A DNA stretch of 7,321 nt. Source: Methanobacteriota archaeon (GTDB lineage: Archaea; Thermoplasmatota; Poseidoniia; Poseidoniales; Thalassarchaeaceae). Each line of letters opens with the position of its first letter. Positions within the stretch are counted from its first letter, which is position 1. Shown piece by piece: positions 1 through 7,321 of this stretch. The position numbers and the translations under genes are program-made. The stretch covers positions 9,571 to 16,891 of the forward strand of contig PBPH01000002.1 of NCBI GenBank assembly GCA_002725475.1, given 5' to 3'. Under the pieces are notes generated by a model. The model had not been told where the DNA came from and did no database searches. It worked only from the letters and a program-made list of their open reading frames with translations.

Positions 1-2061
1 AGTCGCTCTGCTGATTCTATGTTACGAATTTTATCACCTGTTGAGGCGTTGGGTTGCCATGCAGATTTAGTAATTCTAACCCATTTGGATTCTGAGTCTT
101 GGAACACCTCTCCTGCGAAAACTCCTGGTTTATCAGAGAATGAGAGATCTGAACTAGGAGTATTGCCTCCAGATAATCGTCTGAGAGAGGCTAGACACGT
201 TTGGAATCATCTTATTCATTGTGGAAAAGAAGTCATTGTTCTTGATGTAGCTGATGATGAATCAAATCAACCATCAACCCCACTTTCAGAATGGGTCGCA
301 TCAACAAAATGGGAATCCACTAAACCTCCAATTTTACCTTCTTTTATTTCTGAAAAAGAGGTATTTCGTATTGATGGTGATAAGATGAGTTGTTGGGGTC
401 TTGCCTTCATCAAAGATCAGGGAACTTTCCTTCTTTCCCGTCCAAGTGATGTTATTACAATGGGAGATGGCTCATTCGAATTGATTGTGACGGGGAACCA
501 TCAACGAGATATTAGGCAACGAAGTGGAGTTAATTTACACCATTCAAGAAACCCACTTCAACCCCCATTGAATACATCTGCAGTCTCAATTTCTCTCGAT
601 TCAAATCTAATGGAGGACCGACTATCTCGCCAGCCACGAATTGGTAGTAAGGATGAACCATATCTAAGTAATTCACGAATTGGTGAGTTGGTAACTGTAG
701 ATGAACTTAGGATGCAACTACAAACCCATGAGCCAAAGGTTACTTCGCCGCGCCTAAACAAATCATGGCCAACAATTGGGATGAAAATACCACCTCGTTC
801 TCGGGCTTTGACAATAGATCCTCGCCCTCTAAATCCCAATCCAACAAAAATTAATGATTATGATAACCGCCATGGTTTCCAAGGTGGGCCTAAGAAAAAC
901 ACCAAAATTTGGTCTCCAAGTCGGCTTTCTCAGTGGCTTTCATGTCCTAGAAAAGGCTGGCTATCGTCCCGCTTGAAGGCAGAAGGCGAAGATGAAGAAG
1001 ATGATGATGTAGATGCTCGAACTCGAGGTTTGTTAATTCATGAAGTGTGGTCCCAATTCATTTGTGAAGCGTTGAAAATGAAAGAGGGGGTCGAACGAGA
1101 GAAATTAGTACCCTTATCTCTTGCTAATATGACAACTGGTGTAGAAGATTTGAGAATTAGATTACTGCAAATTATTGATGAAAAGGCCCCTTGGTTACGT
1201 CATTCAGATGCTATTGCAACAGTACGCCGCCTCGACCTTGTGGGACTTAATCTTGAATCATACGAAAAAGCTCTAGATGATGATATTTCATTACTAACCG
1301 GCCGTTTTGGTAGATTATTGGAGACTGAGTTGAGTATTGGTGCATGCGCAATTTTAGCACTTGAATGGCCTCTAACAGGTGGTGAAAAAGAAGACCCCGG
1401 GATTTTATTAGAATTGCCTGAGAAAGGAGAACAAGTTCCATCAGGAATTCGGTTAAGGGGGACCATTGACCGGGTTGAGATTATACCTATTAGTTCATCA
1501 AATGAATCATTTTTCAATGAAGCAGGTAGTAGTGAAATTTGCCCTCTTGACATCAATGAAGGAGATTCATGGAATCCAAAAAGATTGGTTGTAATTCGAG
1601 ATTTAAAATCTCTAGAAGGACCTAGTAAAGGATATGCTGGGAAACGCCACCAAAGAGAATTGTTCGAAGGAGTACAACTAGCCCTCTACGCTCGTGCCTG
1701 GGAAGTGAGTCATCCAGGTGATAGGGTTGTAGGGGTAGGAATCACTGAGGTAGGCGAAGAAAGTGGTTTGTACATCGAAGCAGATCCGGATTATCTCAGT
1801 CATCTAACCTCTCTTGGGATAGGGAGTATTAATTGTAATACTGATGAACTATTTCGCAGGCCCGAAGAATCGTCATCACCTAGTAGCAATTCTTTCCGTG
1901 CCTGGATTAGACATAGATTAACAGCAGCACTACGTATTGGTCAAATGTCGGAAAATGGGAATGTGATTCCTACCCCTAGTGAGAATAACTGTACTTATTG
2001 TTCTGTAAAACACGTTTGTGGGCTTGCACCTACTGTGGGGGGTGATAAAAAATGGAATTGA
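1..2061 (+). CDS. addB: AddB-like helicase/nuclease subunit, C-terminal part (5' end outside window)
   Basis: This is probably the nuclease subunit of an AddAB-type complex that processes double-strand DNA breaks in the cytoplasm. The frame is open from base 1, and the ATG at 19 lies inside a conserved fold, so the true start is upstream. Residues below count from that ATG. Residues 2-90 resemble the end of the inactive AddB helicase fold (ILSPVEAL, ADLVIL, ERSELG, then a P-S-x-W-like end). Residues about 150-295 are a linker without a recognised domain. The nuclease starts at 299 (SPSRLSQWLSCP, C309), followed by an acidic tract (322-332), H341 in RGLLIHE, D484 in GTIDRVE, D528-L-K530, and Q553-LAL-Y557. 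C658-x2-C661-x5-C667, with C309, matches the spacing of the AddB 4Fe-4S cluster. The catalytic residues are all present. It overlaps the next gene by 10 bases, as expected of an addB-addA operon. AdnA/AdnB-like or another RecB-nuclease family protein is the alternative. Confidence 0.8.
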   Translation, partial: SRSADSMLRILSPVEALGCHADLVILTHLDSESWNTSPAKTPGLSENERSELGVLPPDNRLREARHVWNHLIHCGKEVIVLDVADDESNQPSTPLSEWVASTKWESTKPPILPSFISEKEVFRIDGDKMSCWGLAFIKDQGTFLLSRPSDVITMGDGSFELIVTGNHQRDIRQRSGVNLHHSRNPLQPPLNTSAVSISLDSNLMEDRLSRQPRIGSKDEPYLSNSRIGELVTVDELRMQLQTHEPKVTSPRLNKSWPTIGMKIPPRSRALTIDPRPLNPNPTKINDYDNRHGFQGGPKKNTKIWSPSRLSQWLSCPRKGWLSSRLKAEGEDEEDDDVDARTRGLLIHEVWSQFICEALKMKEGVEREKLVPLSLANMTTGVEDLRIRLLQIIDEKAPWLRHSDAIATVRRLDLVGLNLESYEKALDDDISLLTGRFGRLLETELSIGACAILALEWPLTGGEKEDPGILLELPEKGEQVPSGIRLRGTIDRVEIIPISSSNESFFNEAGSSEICPLDINEGDSWNPKRLVVIRDLKSLEGPSKGYAGKRHQRELFEGVQLALYARAWEVSHPGDRVVGVGITEVGEESGLYIEADPDYLSHLTSLGIGSINCNTDELFRRPEESSSPSSNSFRAWIRHRLTAALRIGQMSENGNVIPTPSENNCTYCSVKHVCGLAPTVGGDKKWN
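2037..2046 (+). promoter_or_regulatory. Shine-Dalgarno site for the addA-like gene
   Basis: The bases GGGGGGTGAT end five bases (all A) before the ATG at 2052. GGTGAT is a six-base match to the 3' end of 16S rRNA (anti-SD core ATCACC), and two more G's further left also fit. The site lies inside the last codons of the upstream gene. It fixes the addA start and implies translational coupling: ribosomes ending at the TGA at 2059-2061 are next to the restart point. Confidence 0.75.
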
Positions 2062-5000
2062 ATAGAGGACAGACGTTGGGACTAAATCTCGACATGCACA
2101 TAGTTCTCGATGCAGGTGCTGGTACTGGAAAGACCGCTTGTATCGTTCAAAGAGTACTTGAGCACTTTCTTTCAGAGGATCAGAGAGCAACTAGGCTATT
2201 ACCACCAGGTCCTAGAGAGGTAGATCTTGGTGGAGGGTTTCTGAAAACTGCTAAGAGAGAGAGAGAGGACTTGAGAGAATGGCGTGGCCTATTACCAACA
2301 GAAGTAGTAGTTCTAACTTTTACAGTAAAAGCCGCTGAAGAGATGCGTGATCGCCTAAGGCGAGAACTATCCTCCCTAAGGGCCGGCCCACGTGGAAATA
2401 GAGATGGTCTTAGATTCGATCCTAGAATTCGTAATGAGGGTCTAGTTGAACAATTGTCAATGTTGCTTGATGAGGCGCCGATTGGCACAATAGATTCTTT
2501 CCTCAATCGTCTTGTGTCTGCCCATCGTAGTTTATTGGGAGACCGTCCAACTCATGAACAAATGTCAGATTCACAACGGGCATTATTAATGGAAAGGGCC
2601 ATGAGTTCTCTTTGGCGAATAAGAAATGAAAAACATGCCGGGGATTTAGGAATTCTTTCAGTCACACCTAAGGATTTCCTTGATGCACGAAATCGCCTTT
2701 CACATCAATTAGGGGGGCGTTCTAGAACTCAGAAAATAGTGTCAAAATTACTGCACAATTCGCTTTTTGTAGATTCAGTCCGTCGTTCGCTAATGTCATT
2801 CACTGATTCAGTAAACGCACAATCATTACGCAGTGTATTCATTTCGCACCTTGATTTGAATGAGATTTACAATTTTGCAATTCAATTACATTCTATTGGT
2901 GACGAATGGTTAGATGCCGCTAGACAACGTTCTACAGAGTTGGGCCTTAATCATGGCCTAAATCAATTAACTAGGGTAAATGCTCTGGATAATCTTGTTA
3001 CAACTGGAGTTCCTGACGAGGTATGGGAGCAACTTCTGTGGATTCGCAATTTCACTTTGTCAATTTGTGGATTTGGTTCAATAGAGGAAATTACACCTAC
3101 AGCGTTCCCAAGAAATTTATTACCGAACGGAGATGGATGGCCATCTGGAATATTGCCTCTTGGCTCAATCAAGGATAAAGATGCACGAGCAGTGATTAAG
3201 CAAAGAATGGTGACTTGTCAAGAACAAGCTAAGGCTTTGTACAGTTCGATAATTGGTATGCGTATGCGCTCTTGCGCATTAATTGCAGAACTTCTGGATC
3301 CTCGGGACGGGCCACCTAAATGCCCATCTGATTCATCTGTCAGGCCTTTGAGAATTACAGACCCATTCCCATCATTTATCGAAGATGATTCACTTGTTCT
3401 TGATGCAGATGCAGATGCTAGAATAATTTCAGATTTATTGACTGTACATAGTGCAGCATCAGATGTTCAAAATGAATTGAGATTGCAAGAAGGATTGCAC
3501 GATCATTCAGATGTAGCCCAATCAGCGGAAGATTTGCTACTAGCCCGTTGCCCAAGAATTTGCAAGCGTTGGTACCCTCCAGATGTGGTTGCTGCATTAG
3601 ATGCAATCAATGAAGAAAACCCATGGAGTGACGAACATATTCATGCTGCAATTTCATTGTGTGATGATTCTGAAGAGAATGGAAAAAAGGGCAATCATGC
3701 CGACTATCAAATACATCTAGTGAAGAAGGATTTGGAAAGGCGATTTCAAGTTTTGAAAACTATTAGAAGACGTTTCAGATCATTCATTATCGATGAAGCG
3801 CAGGACAACTCTAACCAACAGTGGAGAATGTTATCTCGATTATGGGGGGAAAGAGAAGTAAAAGAAGGTGATCCAGAACCCCCTAATTCACCTTGGCAAC
3901 CCACAATTTGCTGGGTTGGTGACCAAAAACAGAGTATCTATGGATTTCGTCAAGCACAAGTTAGTGGGATGTCTCGTTATACGGTACATTTGCGAGCTAT
4001 CAATGAGCACGAGTATGCTAGCGAATCTAGGTTATTGATGAAACCTGCATTACGTAGAAGGGACTCTGCAAGAGATCCACGTTTGGTTGAAATAACTAGT
4101 TTTGTATCGGGCTTGGAATATGTCAACCATCGACCAATACCTGAAGAAGCATGGGTAAATTTTGATCGAGGAGATGATGGGAAACGTCTCGATCATAGTG
4201 ATGTTGTTCGCAGAACCCAAGGACATATTGATTTAGTCACAAATTACAGAACTTGCAACGACCTTTTGCAAACGATGAATGAGTGGTGGATAGATCTCTT
4301 TGATTCACGTCACCATTTATTTCCTGGAGATTGGTATGCATTTCCAAAAAGCCTTCGTGCAAATAGAATGAAAGAAGAAGGACAACTAGAATGGCTACTA
4401 CCAATATCGACAAACGAAGCGAGTGATCCACCATCTGACTTGACAGTGCCGCTAGATCCATTTGAACTTGGTTCTGCAGCCAAGAAAGTTCATCTGGAAC
4501 ATGAATTGATTGCATCTAGAATAAGAGCGCTAATCGATGGCTCTACAACATCAGTTTTATCATCTGAAGAAAAAATAGAAATTGTTACAGATAAGGGAAT
4601 TGAGCCACGCGAAATTATGGTTTTAATGCCATCTAGAACTCATATGCATGATCTTGTCCGTCGCTTAGATAGTCTTGGAATTCCAGCACTTGCTGACCAG
4701 GATGGTGGCCTTCTTTCACAACCAATTGTAACGGCTTTGTCATCCTTAATTCAGTTAGTGGCTCGAAGGGGTGATGTTAGTCGTGCTGCAGCACTTGCCC
4801 GAACCCCTCTTGTGGGATTCAACGATTCTCAGTTAGAGAATTTTATTGCGAACAGAAAAGGAGCACCCGATTTATTGGAGCGATTACAGAATCACGCAAT
4901 TAGCAAACCACAAGAAATGTTATTCAAACGTTGGAAGAAATTGGCAGACTCAAATAGAATTATTCTGTTGTTGGAGGAGACGTTGGATTATTCTGATTTG

Positions 5001-6986
5001 TTGTTAGCTTACCCTAGTCAAATAGATAGGCAATATGCAGAGCAATTCCTTGCACTTGTTAGATCTCAGATGTCCGAATCAGGAGGTGACCCGGTTCTTC
5101 TAGCTGAAAGAATTCGCCGCCTTACCACAGTGGATGGAAAACTCCTTCCTGGTGAAGCAATGCCTCCATCCAATGCAGTAAGGGTAATGACAATCCATGG
5201 TTCTAAAGGCCTTCAATCAAAAGTAGTAGTGGTATGTGGCCTATTTTCAGAAAATCAGAGCAACCTTGGCCAATCACTTAGGGACAGCGTACTAGTTTCC
5301 AGCCAATTATTTAGCCCTAGAGCAAAACCATGGAAAAGTCGCGATAACATTGATAGTGGAAGTTGGCGCTTTTCATCGGAAGTACTTACATCACAAGTTC
5401 AAGCCGAAGCTCGCAGGTTACTATACGTGGCTTGCACTAGAGTAAAAGATACACTAATTCTTGCAGGCGCACCAGATAACACGACCATAGATTCAGCCTC
5501 TGGTGAAGTTGCGATTAAATGGGCATACAAACCAACCCCAAGATTTGGTTGGATGTGGTTAGAAGCAGTTAGGCAAGCCGCGTATAGAGGTGGCCAATTA
5601 ACAGCTCCTTGGTTACTTGAAGGAGATTCAAGTCATCCAGCACCATTGCCATTTAGTCGAAAAGGAGAGCTAACCATTTCACCATCCAATCTGATGAAAA
5701 ATCCCCATCTTGCACCAGGGTTGCTAAATCATTTCCCTCTTTATCATCACCCAGATGTAATCATTCCAAGTCGTGAAAAATTATCCCCATTAGTTAGATT
5801 TGCCAGACTTGAAGAGAGTTCGAAACTTTCAGTTGAAGAACATTACAAAAGTGCAAATCCTAGACAGGTTGGACGTAAGTTGAGAATAGCTCCTCATACA
5901 CTTGATAAGGCTAATTCCTGTATTCGTAGTCACTGGTTGAAAGAATATATTGGAATATCTAGTGAATCAATTAAACTACCATTTATTTCCGATAAAACAC
6001 ATACCTCTAGTGGGCCAATATTTCCAGCAGCCAATGAACTGGGTTCTCTTTTCCATCGTTTAGTTGAACTTGGTTTACCAAATCCTGGATTGGGTGATAC
6101 TTCACCCACCTCTCCTCTTTCTGAACAATGGATTAATCCATCACCAAATAGAATGACAGATCCGGATTTGATTGCTCAAGTTTTGGATGAATTATTACCC
6201 GTTAAAGTTGATAGGAAAATTACTGAAGCGATGTTATTGAGAATGGCAGAGATTCTAATGCAAGGGAAACTAGGTAGGCTAACCATGGGAGAATCAATTG
6301 ATAATTTGCATGTTGAGGGTTTGAGAACAGAATGGCCTTTCTTAATTAATATTGAAACAGAACTTCCCAATATTCCCGAATTACGTTGGACCCCCTACGG
6401 TGATAAAGTGATTCAGCATATCTCATCTCTTACATTTGAGTTTGATGGGGTGGCTGACCTCGTACTATGTCAGTCAGATGGCAAATCGAAACACACGATT
6501 AGAGCAATTGATCTCAAGACAACAGATTGCCTTTCTATTCTCGATCCCCCAGATGATGTGGTTGGTACATATTTTGAACTTCCAAGTGAAATTGATGATG
6601 AAACAAATAGAACAGATGCTGAAATGAAATTATTGAATCAATATAGAATGCAGTTGTATCTTTATCACCTATGTTTGGTTAGGCAAGAAGCCATGCGAAG
6701 TGCTCAAGGATTGGTGGCTAGAGAGGTGCAACTTCCTGCAATTCTAGTAGCTTCAACTGGTAGGTTAATCTCTTGGACTGAAGAAGAGTTTGAGTCTATT
6801 GCAATTGAATTTGATGAACTTCTTCATTCTCTTGCCCTTGTCGAAGTAAAAGATAGAGAAGACGAGTCATGTTTCCCACGGCTATCTGGGGAAAATGCAG
6901 AGGTGTGCAAAACCTGTCCATTCAATATTGGAAAAGTTCGTCTTTGTGCCCCGGAGGGTATAGCACTGGGCTCAGTTGGAAATTAG
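2052..6986 (+). CDS. addA: AddA-like UvrD-family helicase with C-terminal RecB-type nuclease
   Basis: This is probably the ATP-driven 3'-5' motor and second nuclease of the complex. Motifs in order: Q-motif Q7; Walker A GAGTGKT (22-28); Ia TFTVKAAEEM (89-98); Ib GTIDSF (145-150); II DEAQD (581-585); III GDQKQSIYGFR (623-633); IV NYRT (731-734); V TIHGSKGLQ (1047-1055); VI EARRLLYVACTR (1119-1130). All are intact, so it should be an active helicase. The nuclease covers about 1280-1640: H1335, D1469 in GVADLV, D1487-L-K1489, Q1534-LYL-Y1538. C1290 and C1619-x2-C1622-x9-C1632 (also C1607) resemble an iron-sulfur cysteine set, which classical AddA is not known for. At 1644 residues it is roughly 400 longer than typical AddA (about 1150-1250). 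The extra length falls mainly between Ib and II (about 430 residues) and III and IV (about 97). The start is supported by the Shine-Dalgarno site. RecB or AdnB-like is possible, but the pairing with an AddB-like partner favours AddA. Confidence 0.85.
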   Translation: MELNRGQTLGLNLDMHIVLDAGAGTGKTACIVQRVLEHFLSEDQRATRLLPPGPREVDLGGGFLKTAKREREDLREWRGLLPTEVVVLTFTVKAAEEMRDRLRRELSSLRAGPRGNRDGLRFDPRIRNEGLVEQLSMLLDEAPIGTIDSFLNRLVSAHRSLLGDRPTHEQMSDSQRALLMERAMSSLWRIRNEKHAGDLGILSVTPKDFLDARNRLSHQLGGRSRTQKIVSKLLHNSLFVDSVRRSLMSFTDSVNAQSLRSVFISHLDLNEIYNFAIQLHSIGDEWLDAARQRSTELGLNHGLNQLTRVNALDNLVTTGVPDEVWEQLLWIRNFTLSICGFGSIEEITPTAFPRNLLPNGDGWPSGILPLGSIKDKDARAVIKQRMVTCQEQAKALYSSIIGMRMRSCALIAELLDPRDGPPKCPSDSSVRPLRITDPFPSFIEDDSLVLDADADARIISDLLTVHSAASDVQNELRLQEGLHDHSDVAQSAEDLLLARCPRICKRWYPPDVVAALDAINEENPWSDEHIHAAISLCDDSEENGKKGNHADYQIHLVKKDLERRFQVLKTIRRRFRSFIIDEAQDNSNQQWRMLSRLWGEREVKEGDPEPPNSPWQPTICWVGDQKQSIYGFRQAQVSGMSRYTVHLRAINEHEYASESRLLMKPALRRRDSARDPRLVEITSFVSGLEYVNHRPIPEEAWVNFDRGDDGKRLDHSDVVRRTQGHIDLVTNYRTCNDLLQTMNEWWIDLFDSRHHLFPGDWYAFPKSLRANRMKEEGQLEWLLPISTNEASDPPSDLTVPLDPFELGSAAKKVHLEHELIASRIRALIDGSTTSVLSSEEKIEIVTDKGIEPREIMVLMPSRTHMHDLVRRLDSLGIPALADQDGGLLSQPIVTALSSLIQLVARRGDVSRAAALARTPLVGFNDSQLENFIANRKGAPDLLERLQNHAISKPQEMLFKRWKKLADSNRIILLLEETLDYSDLLLAYPSQIDRQYAEQFLALVRSQMSESGGDPVLLAERIRRLTTVDGKLLPGEAMPPSNAVRVMTIHGSKGLQSKVVVVCGLFSENQSNLGQSLRDSVLVSSQLFSPRAKPWKSRDNIDSGSWRFSSEVLTSQVQAEARRLLYVACTRVKDTLILAGAPDNTTIDSASGEVAIKWAYKPTPRFGWMWLEAVRQAAYRGGQLTAPWLLEGDSSHPAPLPFSRKGELTISPSNLMKNPHLAPGLLNHFPLYHHPDVIIPSREKLSPLVRFARLEESSKLSVEEHYKSANPRQVGRKLRIAPHTLDKANSCIRSHWLKEYIGISSESIKLPFISDKTHTSSGPIFPAANELGSLFHRLVELGLPNPGLGDTSPTSPLSEQWINPSPNRMTDPDLIAQVLDELLPVKVDRKITEAMLLRMAEILMQGKLGRLTMGESIDNLHVEGLRTEWPFLINIETELPNIPELRWTPYGDKVIQHISSLTFEFDGVADLVLCQSDGKSKHTIRAIDLKTTDCLSILDPPDDVVGTYFELPSEIDDETNRTDAEMKLLNQYRMQLYLYHLCLVRQEAMRSAQGLVAREVQLPAILVASTGRLISWTEEEFESIAIEFDELLHSLALVEVKDREDESCFPRLSGENAEVCKTCPFNIGKVRLCAPEGIALGSVGN

Positions 6987-7004
6987 TATTGATCAACATC
7001 ATCT
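6987..7004. other. 18-base gap between convergent genes
   Basis: The stop codons of the addA-like gene and the opposing gene are separated by only 18 bases. The gap contains an 8-base palindrome, TTGATCAA (6989-6996), too short to call a terminator. No T-run follows either gene inside the gap. A six-T run at 7065-7070 on the + strand lies within the opposing gene and could end the operon transcript if the host uses T-rich archaeal-style termination, but this is speculative. Confidence 0.4.
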
Positions 7005-7321
7005 CTACATGTTACCAGGATGTTGTGGCATTACTCCAGATGCTTGATATCCTGTAGCCGGTGGTTTTTTGCCCATTGTAAATCCTAATATAAGGCCAAG
7101 AATTGCAATGAAAACACCACAACAACAAATTCCGATTCCTCCAGTAATGCCAGCACCCAGTCTCACGAAAGTGCCCACTATCATGTCCACATCCCAAATT
7201 TGAATTTCTATTTCGTTAGTTTCCCAAGTATATGTCCCATCAGGACATCCTTCTTTGCAGATATATCCGATATGTATGTGGTTATCATCAGCAGTGGTAT
7301 CATCAGTATTTTCACATGCTG
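7005..7321 (-). CDS. Putative single-pass membrane protein, C-terminal part (5' end outside window)
   Basis: I do not recognise a family. The - strand frame is open from the right edge to a TAG at 7005-7007, giving about 104 visible residues; a GTG at 7188-7190 is an internal valine rather than a convincing start. The visible part begins with an acidic, Thr/Asp-rich stretch (7281-7319) and a region with three cysteines (codons at 7314, 7257 and 7245) and a polar, acidic segment (ETNEIEIQIWD). One hydrophobic, glycine-rich segment follows, about 27 residues (7080-7160), holding three consecutive cysteines (7119-7127). It ends in GKK and a short Pro/Gly/Gln/His tail. The likely topology is outer domain, one membrane helix, short cytoplasmic tail, with the Lys pair as a positive-inside anchor. 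The composition change at the helix and the uninterrupted frame argue for real coding. It is convergent with the repair operon and so probably unrelated in function. Its promoter lies outside the window. Confidence 0.65.
   Translation of the reverse strand, partial: ACENTDDTTADDNHIHIGYICKEGCPDGTYTWETNEIEIQIWDVDMIVGTFVRLGAGITGGIGICCCGVFIAILGLILGFTMGKKPPATGYQASGVMPQHPGNM

Noticed and set aside
558..839. A 93-residue open frame on the - strand inside the addB-like gene
   Set aside because: It lies opposite a well-supported gene, has no recognisable motif or ribosome site I can defend, and its composition mirrors the + strand codons.
1200..1556. A 118-residue open frame on the - strand
   Set aside because: It covers the nuclease domain of the addB-like gene antisense, including its catalytic Asp region, and is best explained as a shadow.
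2180..2506. A 108-residue open frame on the - strand
   Set aside because: It is antisense to helicase motifs Ia and Ib; the Arg/Ser-rich composition is typical of a shadow frame.
3402..3419. GATGCA-type tandem repeat (about three units)
   Set aside because: It encodes an in-frame Asp-Ala repeat in an acidic surface-like stretch and is too short to treat as a repeat element.
6869..7057. A 62-residue open frame on the + strand spanning the addA-like stop
   Set aside because: It runs in another frame across the Cys-rich end of the addA-like gene and into the convergent gene, with no domain or good start signal.
7065..7070. Six-T run as a terminator for the operon
   Set aside because: There is no preceding hairpin, it sits inside the opposing gene where it encodes a Lys pair, and a run of six is weak evidence.
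7012..7197. An alternative 61-residue - strand frame overlapping the membrane-protein gene
   Set aside because: The neighbouring frame gives a clear membrane helix with a positive flank and stays open to the window edge, whereas this one gives mixed Cys/His/Trp composition without structure.
1..7321. A defence island or a novel mobile system
   Set aside because: Only a repair helicase-nuclease pair and a membrane-protein fragment are present; no toxin, methylase, recombinase, terminal repeats or CRISPR-like repeats were seen. The RecB-type nuclease with four cysteines also recalls Cas4, but the helicase-like fold and the adjacent AddA-like gene fit AddB.

Overview
The window is almost entirely coding and reads as one piece of a chromosome: a two-gene operon on the + strand encoding an AddAB-type (RecBCD-like) helicase-nuclease, facing the 3' end of a membrane-protein gene on the - strand. 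I see no mobile element, CRISPR array, tRNA or rRNA. The DNA is moderately AT-rich by eye. The only clear control signal is a strong Shine-Dalgarno sequence between the two operon genes.

Layout: positions 1-2061 hold the C-terminal part of an AddB-like subunit, cut by the left edge. It contains the end of a degenerate helicase-like fold, a linker, and a PD-(D/E)XK nuclease domain with the four cysteines of an AddB-type iron-sulfur cluster. The next gene starts inside it (10-base overlap) and runs to 6986. This is a complete 1644-residue AddA-like subunit, with every superfamily 1A helicase motif and a C-terminal nuclease domain. After an 18-base gap, a convergent gene (7005 to beyond the right edge) encodes the C-terminus of a protein with an acidic, cysteine-containing presumed outer domain, one hydrophobic segment and a short Gly/Pro/Gln-containing tail.

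How the genes work together: the two large proteins should form one heterodimer that binds double-strand DNA ends, unwinds them with the AddA motor and cuts the strands with one nuclease in each subunit, feeding recombination. Both nuclease sites look intact. Two things depart from the textbook AddA: it is unusually long, with extra sequence between helicase motifs Ib and II and between III and IV, and its nuclease domain also carries a cysteine pattern that could hold a second iron-sulfur cluster.

Organism: not certain. The GGTGAT ribosome site fits both bacteria and archaea. The flanking acidic, single-pass protein with a Gly/Pro-type tail recalls small membrane proteins of marine Euryarchaeota such as Poseidoniales (Marine Group II); this is a memory-based impression only. 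If it is archaeal, an AddAB operon is notable because HerA-NurA with Mre11-Rad50 is the usual archaeal end-resection machinery. I do not see a clearly new system here; the best leads are the variant architecture of AddA and the taxonomic context.
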